Assembly: GCA_943704415.1 (NCBI GenBank)
Contig: CALSCO010000292.1
Coordinates: 1-16,153 of the forward strand
Direction of reading: 5' to 3'
DNA length: 16,153 nt
Origin: Parvularia atlantis
Lineage: Eukaryota > Opisthokonta > Rotosphaerida
Shown in pieces: positions 6,828-16,019 of the stretch. The translations under genes were made by a program, and so were the position numbers. Below the pieces are notes generated by a model. That model ran no database searches. It saw nothing but the letters and a program-made list of their open reading frames with translations, and was not told where the DNA came from. Within the stretch, counting starts at the first letter, position 1; each line of letters opens with the position of its first letter.

Positions 6828-9800
6828 TCACTTGGCGATCTCGTTCATGATCTGCTTGTGCATGTAGGTCAGGTAGTCGACGTACGACATCAGCCCGTTG
6901 TTCTTATCCTCCACCAGCAGGTTGATCAGCTTAGCTGCGGCGCGGCAGTCAGACGGGCACAGCGATCGCGCGCTGAATGTTGGGCCACGCACCCTCGGAC
7001 GGCTCGCGCTGCCGCACGAGCTGCAGGTGCGGCACGCGGCCGCCGGGCGCTTGTGCGCGCAGGTCCTTGATCAGCGTGTGGACGCGCTTTGACAGCGGCG
7101 TGTCGAGCACGGGCAAGGAAGTCTGCGTGCGCGCGCGCTCGTCGTCAGGCGCTCAGGCGGTCGGGCGCTCGGGCGACCGCACCATCGACACGTCGACGCT
7201 CTCGAGGTAGGTCGTGTTGAAGAGGTCCTTCAGCAGCTGCTGCGACACGTTGGCACCGAGCCACAGCAGGTGCATGTGGCCGTTGTCCAGCAGGTACACG
7301 CCCGTAGGCTTGCACCTGCAAGAGTGCGCGCGCGCGCGTGAGGTCGGTTGCGCTGCCAGTCCAGTCGCGCTGTCAGTCCAGCCGCGCGGACGCACAATTC
7401 GTACGACAGGCGCACGACCTCGGGCGCCGGGTACAGCTCTGGGTTGTCGTCGAAGGGCTTAGTGACGATCGTGTCGATCATGTACATTCTCGGGTAGATG
7501 TGCTGGATCGACGCGGCCACGCCGAGGCCCTTCCACAGCCTGTGCCCCGTGCGCGCGCGGGTCAGGACGCGGCCCCACTGCGCAGCGAGTCGCGATCACC
7601 TGAGCGCGTCAACGCGCTCGTCGAACGAGACGTCAGTGGCACGGAACGCGGCGTTCTTCATCAGCGACAGCGCGTAAACCGGCATCAGCTTGAGCGACTC
7701 TGGCAGGATCAGCTGCCGGGACGCGTACGTCAGCCGACGCGAGCGCGCGCGGCAGGCCATCTCGTCGCACCTGGCCGGCCGACGTCGACGCAACGCAGTG
7801 CTTGCGGTACGCGCCCAGGATCTTGATGCACGTCTCGGTCAGCTCGTCACGCAGCGCTGCCAGGGTCTTGGTCGCAGAAAGTTGCAGGACTGCGATCGCC
7901 GCTCGTCAGCTGCTGCACCGCCGACGCCACGCTGCGCGCACGCACGCTTCTTGGCCATTACGTTGAGCGTCGTGTCGAGCTCGACGAAGCGGAAGACGTT
8001 GGCGATGAGCGGCGTGCACGAGAGGCTCAGGTTGTGCACACTAGGCGGCTGTGATCAATTCACCCGGGCGACAGCATTGCGACCGCGCGACCGCACCGGA
8101 TGCGCCGCTGCCCGCTCGACGTCGTGTACAGCAGCGCGCACTGCACGCATGCGTCTTGCTTCTCGTCGAGCTTGCCGTCGTACGCGAGCATGACGCCGAT
8201 GGCTGCGTGCTGTCGGTCAGGGACAGCCGTGCTCGCAGCCTTCCCGCGCACCCTTCTCAGAGTCGATGCCACCTAGCTCCATGTCTGTCTCGTTCTGCAT
8301 GAAAAAGTGCCCGATGTGGTCGGTCACGCTGATGCCCGCGCTCGTGCGCACGCGCATCAGGCCCTCGTAGCCAAACGTGCGGCTGACAGCCTAAACGGCG
8401 CGCGCACTTGTCAGCGCAGCGACGCGCGCAGACACGCAGCGACGCGCACCCGCTGCAGCTCAGCCTGCAAGGTCACGCCGTCTTTGGTGGCCGCAAAGTT
8501 GCGGTAGTAGTATGACGAGCCGCCCGTGTTGGTCGTGACCGTGCCTGCGCGCGCGCACACACGCCGCTCAGAGACGCGCACGGCGGGCTGCCGTGAGGGG
8601 TGCGCGCGCGCACCGATCGACGCCAGGTCGACGTACGAGCGCGTGGGCAGGAACAGGTCCACGCAGATGCCCTGCGCGGTGCACTCTGCCGCGACCTGCT
8701 CACGGCGCGGTCAGCCGCTGCCCGAGGCTGGCCGCTCGCCAGGCGCGCCTTCTTGTAGAACTGGTCCTGCGGCATGTACAGCTGGCGCTCGTTTTCTGTG
8801 CCCAGCAGCTTGATGTCATCGCGCTGCTTGAGCGCGCCGGGGCCGACGTTGGGCAAGATCGTCTGCACGGCAAACACGCGCCCGCCACGGCCGGTCTGCG
8901 CGCTCACGTGTCGTAAGCGGCCGGTCACCACACGCGAGCGCGTCTCGTGGCGCACCAGCGCCAGCTTGGCCGCGGTGATGGCCGCGCCGAAGCACGAGTC
9001 ATTGATCTGCGTCGCCTTGAACATCTCCGGCAGCTGGGCCGCAGGCGCGCACACGCATGAGCGGACCGACGGCGAGCCAACCGCGGCGCGGCACACCTGC
9101 GTCAGCAGCGTCTTGAGCACCTCGCCGCTTTCCTCCACGTCCACAAAGAGCCCGTCCGAGAGCGGCACAAACACGTCGTCCACGTCCGACACGACCATCA
9201 TCTGCGGCCCGCTCAGGTGTGGCTGGCGAGCGGCCCGGTCAGCCCTACGCAGGCCCCGCCCGCTCGACCGCGCACCGAGAGGTTGTAGAAGTGCACAGTG
9301 CGGTCGTAGGTCATCACGGCCACGCGCACGGGCGAGCGCTGCGGCTCGCCGTTGGCATCGACGGCCGGCGGGAGGTGCTCAAGGGCATCCAGTACGGCCT
9401 GCGCGCAGCGGCTCAGGCAAGTGCCGTATGCGTTTTTTTTGGCGCGCAGCGATCGCGTGCGCACCTTGGTGGCCACCGCCGTCACGCCCGTCGCCACGCT
9501 CGTGTACGACACGTCAATCATGAACAGGTACGAGGCCGGCTGCGGCGGACGCGTGCAGTAGTCCTGCGTCGGTGCGGCAAACTCGATCGAGCCGAGGCGC
9601 AGCTCGGGACGCATGTGCAGGTCCATGCGCCTGCCAGACGCGTCGAGGTTGCAAAAGTAATCGTCGGGCACTGCGCGCAAACGCCGCGGCCCGTGAGGGG
9701 CGACTTGTAATCGACAGCGGCGTCGCACCTGCATTGACCATCTGGCACAGGTTGCAAGTGAACTTGCGTCCGCCGTCGCCAAAAACCATGAACGGGTTGA

Positions 9801-11462
9801 TGTACGCCTTGCAGCGCTGGCAGCGCACGGGGCCGCGGTCGCCAAAGTCGACGACGGGCACGGGCGCCTTGGCAGGCGAGCACGGGGCGTCAGTAGCGCG
9901 CTGACGCTGCGGGCGCGCGCACACCTCGCCCGCGTTGAGCTCGGCCAGGGGCTGGATAATCAGGCCCATGGGGATGTGCGTGACCTTGCGCAGATCCTCG
10001 GTCAGCGGCAGATTGTACATGGTCGAGCGGATGAAGCGCGGATTGCAGTTGCCTGCGCACGCGTCGCGCGCGTCAGCATCGCCTCGGTCGCGCTGGGCAG
10101 CCGGTCGCGCGCACCCTCGTCGATCGCGACAAAGTTGGTGCAGGCGAGCGGCGGCATTTGCTTCGACCTGGTGCCGTAGTCCTGCACCGCGTACACCTGC
10201 TGGTCGGTCTGCTGCACGTACACGACCGACGGCACCAGGTTCGGGTCAATCTTTGGCCGGGCTGCGCGTGATGTGAGCGGCGGTGCATTGGGCGGGCAGG
10301 CGCGTGCACGCACGCTTCTCCTGCTGTTGCAGCAGCTGGTTGTGCTGCTGGTGTGTCATTTGCTGCGGATGCTGGACCTGCTGCATCTGCTGCTGTGTCA
10401 TCTGCTGCTGCTGCCGCATCTGCTGCTGCTGCTGCTGGGGCGCCCCGTACGCTGTTGGGTATGGCACGGGCTGCATCTGCTGCGGTGAGTAGCCGGCCTG
10501 CTGCTGCATCGGCGGCGCGTAGCCGGCTTGTTGCATCGGCTGCTGCATCGGCGGCGCGTAGCCGGCCTGTTGCATCGGCTGCTGCGGCTGCTGGGGGTAG
10601 CCGCCCGCCTGCATACCCGGCGGCTGCGGCTGCTGGGGGTAGCCGCCCGCCTGCATACCCGGCGGCTGCGGCTGCACACTCGGCTGCTGCGGCTGCTGCG
10701 GTTGCGCGTAGACCATCGGTGCCAACGCGGCAGAGCCGTTCACTGGGCGTCGATCAGCAATCGCGTCGCTCACCCAAGCGAGCGCACGCACTGCCGCCAC
10801 CGTAGGGTGCCATCCCGTTGGCGCCGATCGGGCCCGTGCCGCTGGCCGGCTGCGCACAGACGCGTGTCAGCTGTGCACGGTGGCTCTGGCAAACACGCAC
10901 CAGCTGGCCCGGGTAGACGCGCCGCTTTGACTGCGGTGGCGGGCCGGACTGCTGGGCGACCTGCGCGCGCGCATGAGTGTTGCCGCTCGCTCGCCAGGTC
11001 AGCGGCGCACGGGAGGAGCCGCGATGTTGGGCGAAGCCGGGCCGAGCGCCAGGCTGGCCGTCTGGCTCGTCAGGCCGAGCATGCCGGGCTGCGGGACGGG
11101 CTCGGGCACGGACGTGCCGGTGGCGGTCGACGACGGGTAGAAGGCGGCGGCGGGCGCGACGGGCGCCGGGGCCGGGGTCGCGACCGGCATGCCCACGGGC
11201 GGGCGGGCGCCTGGCGGGAGCAGGACGGGGCCCGCGCTGGGCACGCCGAAGGGCGCGCCGGGTATGGGCATCGGCGGGCGCACGGCACCCGGCGGCGGCG
11301 CTGCGAACGCGCCGGGCGGGAGCGGGCGGGCGCCTGGCGGGAACAGCATGACGCCGGCCGGCAGCGGGCGCGCGCCGGGCGGCAGTGGCATGCCCGGGGG
11401 CTGCGGCGCAGGGCAGGGAGACTCAGGCCGCGTGCGTGGCGTGGCGCGCGTACCGCGGACAT
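6828..11462 (-). CDS. COPII coat cargo adaptor Sec24, SEC24C/D (Sfb3/Lst1) class
   Basis: Sec24 pairs with Sec23 in the inner COPII coat and selects cargo at ER exit sites. Twenty-four exons give 1100 aa: 11462-11454, 11400-11011, 10960-10901, 10849-10792, 10742-10314, 10261-10115, 10052-9925, 9867-9729, 9670-9465, 9398-9276, 9222-9097, 9033-8956, 8895-8749, 8695-8614, 8544-8450, 8390-8252, 8202-8097, 8040-7946, 7889-7771, 7712-7600, 7539-7396, 7315-7183, 7122-6993, 6934-6828. Order: Pro/Gly-rich N-terminus, KRRVYP (145-150), Gln-rich low-complexity part (about 173-315), zinc finger with Cys 423, 426, 445 and 448, trunk (SYLFMIDVSY, QMMVVSDVDDVFVPL), beta-barrel (MRVRTSAGI, ACVQCALLYTTSSGQRRIR), helical part (SAGQLILPESLKLMPVY), gelsolin-like part (GVYLLDNG, near 983), and the family ending LVEDKNNGLMSYVDYL. 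Spacing and wording fit SEC24C/D better than SEC24A/B. The first exon holds only three codons. One GC-AG intron (8696-8748). Tandem with eIF2B alpha, 71 bp downstream of its stop. Confidence 0.92.
8696..8748 (-). other. GC-AG intron, SEC24 intron 13
   Basis: DQFYKK|VAAECTAQG requires AAG|GCGCGCC as donor and GAGCAG|GTC as acceptor: 53 nt, phase 0, with GGCTGACCG before the acceptor. Read-through would stay open for a while but breaks the conserved Sec24 trunk. Confidence 0.85.
9868..9924 (-). other. Stop-free 57-nt intron with AAG acceptor, SEC24 intron 7
   Basis: The minus strand reads GAG|GTGTGC ... GCCAAG|GCG with a TACTGACG branch-like motif. It is 57 nt, phase 0 and without a stop, so retention would insert 19 residues between NAGE and APVPVVDFGD. 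Splicing gives the compact spacing usual before the Sec24 zinc finger. The acceptor is AAG rather than CAG or TAG. Confidence 0.65.
10321..10437 (-). repeat. CAG-rich polyglutamine tract in SEC24 exon 5
   Basis: On the minus strand this is mostly CAG codons broken by ATG, ACG, CAT and AAC. It encodes a Gln/Met-rich tract with a longest run of six Q. On the plus strand it appears as CTG repeats. Such tracts are length-variable by nature. Confidence 0.9.
10491..10580 (-). repeat. QQAGYAPPM coding repeat in SEC24
   Basis: Three imperfect copies of a unit with core AGYAPPMQQ lie next to the polyQ tract. The shared plus-strand core is GGCGGCGCGTAGCCGGC, with spacers of differing length. They are probably recent tandem duplications within the low-complexity N-terminal part. 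Confidence 0.85.
10582..10665 (-). repeat. Two perfect 42-nt tandem repeats in SEC24
   Basis: 10582-10623 and 10624-10665 are identical at the DNA level, and a partial third copy begins at 10666. Each encodes 14 residues around PPGMQAGGYPQQ. Identity down to synonymous sites points to recent duplication or conversion. Confidence 0.9.
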
Positions 11463-11533
11463 GGTCGGAGGGCGGTGGTCGTTCAATGTAAGCACGTGCT
11501 CAGTAGTTCGAGACTAGCGCGATGTACTAAGCC
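11463..11533. promoter_or_regulatory. Spacer between eIF2B alpha stop and SEC24 start
   Basis: This 71-bp stretch on the minus strand separates two tandem genes and must hold the end of one transcript and the start of the next. It is slightly AT-richer than its surroundings, with CACGTG at about 11493-11498 (an E-box-like palindrome) and TAGTACATCG-type sequence. Function is inferred from position. Confidence 0.4.
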
Positions 11534-13006
11534 TCAGAAGTGCAACTTAATCAGCTCGTCAGACACGGCGCTCGGCGTGAATGCGCCCAGGTCCGTGAAC
11601 AGGAGCGTGATGTACATCGGCGGGGTGTAGTCGATCGTCTGCTGCAGGACCTACGAGGCGCGGTCGCTCAGCTCAACCCAGTGGCGCAGGCCGCACGCGC
11701 GACGCACAGGGACGTCGAGGGCGAGCGACGAGCTGCTCGCGCTGTCGACCGCGACGTCGCTCGAGAAGCGCATCGTGCTGGCCGTACCCGAGCTGAGGTC
11801 ATACTGGTTGAGCGGGAACTGGCGCACAAACTTGTAGCTGCGCGCGGTCAGCGACGAACACGCTCGCGCATGCACGGCCAAGCGCACCTCTCGACTACGA
11901 CGTAGAACGGCTTGTGCGCGGCCTTGGCGACGATGGCCATCTGGTACGTGCCGATCTGCACGCGGCGAGGGGGCGTGAGCACGGGCCCGCGGGTTGACGC
12001 GCGCGCCGGCGCACCTGGTTGATGATCCCGCCGCTCTCGACCACGCCCTCGGCGCCTACGAGCACGAGGTCGACCTTGCCCATGATGTAGCCCATGGCCG
12101 AGTCTGCACCCCGCGCAGGGGTGGTGCGCATGAGCCAAGGCGCGGCCGCAGCTTGAGCGCCGGCCAAACGCCACCGAGAATGACCGTCGCGGGCACGCCG
12201 GCCTTCTGCAGGGTGCGGGCGGCCTTGTACCCGCTGCCTGTGCGCACCAGTCAGCTGTCTGCGCCGCGCGCGCGCACACACACACACGCCACTGCGCACC
12301 GGACGGGCGCGTCTCGGTGACGTAGACACTGAAGCGCCGGTTGGTGCTCGCGGCCTTAAGCAGCAGCCCGAGGACGACGCGCGAATACGAGTGCATGAGC
12401 ACGACCTGCCGTGCGCGCGCGCGCGCGTGCCGCCGCGTGAGCGTCGCGGCAGCTGCAGCGGCCGCAGAGCGCGCACCGCCCCGTCTTGGATGAAAGGCAA
12501 GCCGAGCTGGTATATCCTCTGCTTGCCCTGCGCCGAGCGCGCCAGGAACAGCTCGCCCTGCTCGATCAGCTTGTCCTTGTACGCCTGGAAGTCCTTCTTG
12601 GCGGCCCGCGCTCAGCGGCGTGTGGACGCGCACATGCACGCAGGCGCACGCTCAGGTCCATGGCCGCGCGGGTCACGAAGCGCATGAACAGGTCCGAGCC
12701 GGCCGAGACCGACACGGACGCGTCCGTGCCCTCGATCAGCTCGCGGTTGGCCTGCTGCAGCTCGCGGCTGAGCTCGATCATGGTCGTGGCTGCGTCGTGC
12801 GCGCGGTTGCACCACCACCGAGCCGTCAGCACCAACACGGCGGCGCATCCTCGCGCACCGGCGCTGCGCTTGATCGTGCGCGTGAGCGCGAGGATGCTCG
12901 CCACCGACAGCGACAGCTCTGGGTCGTCGCGCACGAGCTGCTGGAAGTCGGCGACGACCGCTGCCGGCACGGTCGCATCAAGCGTGACAGCGCTCGGCGC
13001 GGCCAT
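11534..13006 (-). CDS. EIF2B1: Translation initiation factor eIF2B subunit alpha (GCN3)
   Basis: eIF2B alpha is the regulatory subunit of the eIF2B guanine-nucleotide exchange factor. It senses phosphorylated eIF2 in the cytosol. Nine exons give 326 aa (human 305): 13006-12859, 12789-12650, 12596-12477, 12405-12300, 12237-12175, 12103-12015, 11955-11888, 11837-11708, 11650-11534. Key segments: helical N-terminus ([20 protein letters not shown]), [128 protein letters not shown] and the family ending [21 protein letters not shown] longer, Ser-rich linker after NQYDL accounts for most of the extra length. The third exon begins after an AAG acceptor. The gene is divergent from the amidase with 22 bp between the chosen ATGs. 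Confidence 0.95.
12265..12288. repeat. CG/CA dinucleotide run in an eIF2B alpha intron
   Basis: A short alternating purine-pyrimidine run (CGCGCG then CACACACACA on the plus strand) lies inside the 12238-12299 intron. Similar GT/CA patches occur in bystin intron 11 and in the eL18 intron at 15525-15581. Confidence 0.85.
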
Positions 13007-13028
13007 GGCAAGCGCTCGATTCGGTCGA
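13007..13028. promoter_or_regulatory. 22-bp divergent interval between eIF2B alpha and the amidase
   Basis: Both start codons sit at the edges of this interval, which is far too short to hold two conventional leaders and a promoter. Control elements probably extend into the coding exons. The plus strand has an in-frame ATG at 13005 inside CCATGG, which overlaps the eIF2B ATG on the other strand. Confidence 0.45.
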
Positions 13029-15125
13029 ATGGCTGACGGCGTCTTGCGCTCGCCACTGCTGTGGGCCGCCGTCGCGGCCGTGCTGGCCGTGCTGGCGGCC
13101 AACGTGGTCGACCTCGAGCGCGCGACGGTGCGCCTGGGTGAGGACCGCTACGACGTCGAGGACGTGACCGCGCCACGCCTCGTCGGCGCCGTGCTGGCCG
13201 CGTTTGCGCGGGTCATGCACGTCGCGCCCCTGGGCACGGTCCTCGCGCGGTTCCTCATGGCCGACAACAAGTTCTACCTCATCCAGCGCCTGGCCGCGCA
13301 AATTGACTCGCCGCCGGTCGTCATGCCCCTGCGTCCGCCCACGCCCGCTCAGCGCACGTTGCACGAGCAGCTCGCGGCGCAGCACCCGACGGCCGACGTA
13401 CTCGCGCGCCTCGGCAACGTGCCCGGCGCCCCGCAGTTCCGCCTCCGCTCGTCGCGCGAGTACGTCGCCGCGTACACCTCGGGCCGTACCACGCCGTACG
13501 ACGTCGCCCAGGCGCTCATCAGCGCCGTCAAGCGCTCCAACGCCGCTAGCCCGCCGCTGCGCGCCGTCGTCGCGCTCAACGAGACGGACCTGCTGCGCCA
13601 GGCCGAGGCGTCGCGGCTGCGCTACAACCAGCAGCGCCCGCTGAGTGCGCTGGACGGCGTGCCGATCTTTGTGAAGGTGCGGCGCGGGCGCAGGGAGCGT
13701 GCGCTGAATGCCGGCGCCGGCGGGCACAGGACGAGTTCCGCGTGCTCGGCTACGAGACGACGGTCGGCACACGCTTCCTGGGCGGGCTGCACGGCCCCGT
13801 CACGTCGCTCGAGCACGAGGCCACGGCCGTGCGCCGGCTGCGCGAGGCTGGCGCGCTGATTGCCGGCAAGGTATGCCGACGACACCTGCACTTCGACCGC
13901 GGCAGCCGAGCGCGCGTGCGCCGACGCAGACCAACATGCACGAGATCGGCATCGGTACCACGGGCCACAACCCGCACTTCCTCGTCCCGCGCAACCCGCA
14001 CAACCCCGCGCACTACACCTCAGGCTCGAGCTCGGGCTCGGGCGCGGCTGTGGCCGCGGGCCTCGTGCCCATCGCCGTAGGCGCGGATGGCGGCGGCAGC
14101 GTGCGGCTGCCCGCGGCGGCCAGCGGCGTGGTCGGACTTAAGGCGACGTACGGGCGCATCTCGGACCACAACGCCTTCCCGCTCGCGTGGTCGGTCGCGC
14201 ACGCCGGGCCGATCGCCGCGTCCGTGTACGACACTGCCCTGGCCTACAGCATCATGGCCGGGCCGGACGCGCACGACCGCATGACGCTCGAGCAGCCGCC
14301 CGTGCACCTGGCCACGGTCGAGCAGGTCGCGGATCTGCGCGGAGTGCGCGTGGGCGTGTACCGGGCGTGGAACGAGCACGCCGACACCGACGTGGTCGCG
14401 GCCACGGCGACGGCGCTGGCGGGCCTGCAGGCGCGGGGCGCCGACGTGGTCGAGTTTACCTTCCCCAACCTGAGCGTGCTCAACCTGGCCCACACGCTCA
14501 CGATCCTGAGCGAGATGGCGGCGTCGATGGCGCCGTACATGCGCAACCACACACACGACTTTGCACACGACACGCAGATCAACCTCGCCCTGGCCCAGGC
14601 CATCACCGCGTCCGAGTACGTCGCGGCGCAGCGCGTGCGCAGCCACTTCATGGACCAGCTCGAGCGCGTGTTTGTCGCCAACAAGCTGGACGCGGTCGTC
14701 ACGCCGAGCTCGGGCATGACCATCCCGGCCATCCCGCTCGACGCCGTGGCCGCGGGCGAGAGCAACCTGTCGGTGACGGCGCGGATCATGCGCTTCGCCC
14801 AGATGGGCAACTTCCTCGGCGTCCCGGCCATCAGCGTGCCCTTCGGCTTCAGCAACGTGACGTCGACCGACCCTGCCCTCCCGCTCCCGATCGGCGTGCA
14901 GGTAATGGCCGCGCACTGGAACGAGCACGTCGTTCTGCGCCTGGCCTTCGCCCTCGAGTGCGCACGGCCCGCCCGCCCGCCTTATGCTGCTGGCCTTACG
15001 CCGCGCTCGCCCGTGACAGGCAGATCCACGCCGAGGGCGCCAAGCGCGTGCCCAGCACCGCGCCGACGCTCACGTTCGGGCCGCGCAAGCCCACCGTGCA
15101 CTACGACCTGCTCACGCTCGCGTAG
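13029..15125 (+). CDS. Fatty-acid amide hydrolase-like amidase (amidase signature family)
   Basis: Amidase-signature enzymes hydrolyse amide bonds with a Ser-cisSer-Lys triad. Four exons give 640 aa: 13029-13676, 13730-13870, 13930-14957, 15020-15125. From the ATG at 13029, Lys216 (in GVPIFVK, the last codon of exon 1) is the predicted base, Ser297 (in [15 protein letters not shown]) the cis-Ser, and Ser320 (in [13 protein letters not shown]) the nucleophile. Other landmarks: [59 protein letters not shown] and the ending [11 protein letters not shown] hydrophobic N-terminal segment ([18 protein letters not shown]) suggests a single membrane anchor. The wording is closest to plant and protist FAAH rather than to GatA. 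The substrate is inferred, not shown. An in-frame ATG at 13005 would add eight residues (MASARFGR). Confidence 0.88.
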
Positions 15126-15264
15126 CGGGCGCGCACTCGGCGCGACCTGCTTTCTTCCTTCTCTCGCTCCCAAGGTTCGCACCAAAGAGACACCGACACG
15201 AATGGGATGGGGGGTGGAGGCGCCGGGGAGCCACACGGAGCAGGCAGCAGGGGGCGGCGCCCGC
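15126..15264. other. Convergent intergenic spacer, amidase / eL18
   Basis: This 139-bp stretch lies between two converging stops. It has a pyrimidine-rich run near 15149-15170 and a purine/G-rich part (GGGATGGGGGGTGGAGG) near 15203-15220, possibly G-quadruplex prone. No gene was seen. Confidence 0.6.
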
Positions 15265-16019
15265 TCACGCGCGGACCTTCCAGCCGCGGCTGTTGCGGCG
15301 GCCACGCGCGGCCTCGTTCTTGCGGCCCTTCTTGCCCGACGTGTAGGGCCTGGTCGGACGCGCGCGTGTGAGCGACCGCCGCCGCCCCCAGCCACCCACG
15401 CGCGTGCATACTTGGCGTGCGAGCCGGGGACACCGGGCGCGCCAAAATGCGAGACGGCCTCGCGCGCGTTGCGCGGCCCCCGCAGCAGCACCGTGTTGGC
15501 GCCTGTTGGTGCCTTGAGCGCGAGCTGCGTCACGGCAAGGGTCAGCGCAACTCCGCCGCACACACACGCACACGCGCGCACCTGGTCAAAGGTCATAACC
15601 GAGCCGCCCGCGTTGACGATCCGCGTGTGCGCCGCCTTGGTGAAGCGCAGCGCGCAGACGGTCAGCTTGGGCACGGTCTGCGCGGCGTCGGCGCGTGGGT
15701 CAGCCGCGCGGGGCGGGCGGCGCGGTTGCGCAGCGGGCGCGCGTGCCTCGATGCGCACGTCATCCGTGACCGTGCCAACGACCACGGCGATCTTGGTCTC
15801 CTTCCCGGCCATGTTCTTGACCAGCTTGGAGAGCGAGAGCGGGGCGCGGTTCATCTTGCTCATGAACAGGCGCTTGAGCACGGTCTTGTTGAAGGCCGAG
15901 TCGGTGCGGCGCGCGAGGAAGCGGTACAGCTTCACGAGCAGCGCCAGGTACACGTTCTTGCTCTCCGGGTGCACCCGGTTCGAGCGCGGCTTGTGCTTGC
16001 GGCCGACAATGTCGATGCC
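15265..16019 (-). CDS. RPL18: 60S ribosomal protein eL18 (RPL18), initiator exon outside the window
   Basis: eL18 is a structural protein of the 60S subunit. The exons seen are 16019-15747, 15677-15582, 15524-15412 and 15349-15265, coding 188 residues. One initiator Met in a preceding exon would give 189, matching the family (human 188). Segments: [123 protein letters not shown] and the basic tail [13 protein letters not shown]. The [16 protein letters not shown] and [11 protein letters not shown] wording resembles plant and stramenopile proteins more than yeast. The first visible exon starts at an acceptor (CGCAG|GGC), as expected where an intron directly follows ATG. The 15678-15746 intron is probably GC-AG. 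Confidence 0.95.
15678..15746 (-). other. GC-AG intron in eL18
   Basis: [19 protein letters not shown] is restored by removing 69 nt from GAG|GCACGC to GCGCAG|ACC, phase 0. GGCTGACCC lies upstream of the acceptor. eL18 is so conserved here that the join is well constrained, and no GT donor gives the same product. Confidence 0.85.

Noticed and set aside
10353-11517. Ala/Arg/Gly-rich plus-strand frames opposite the SEC24 N-terminus
   Set aside because: They are the reverse reading of CAG and CCG codon repeats in SEC24 exons and have no independent support.
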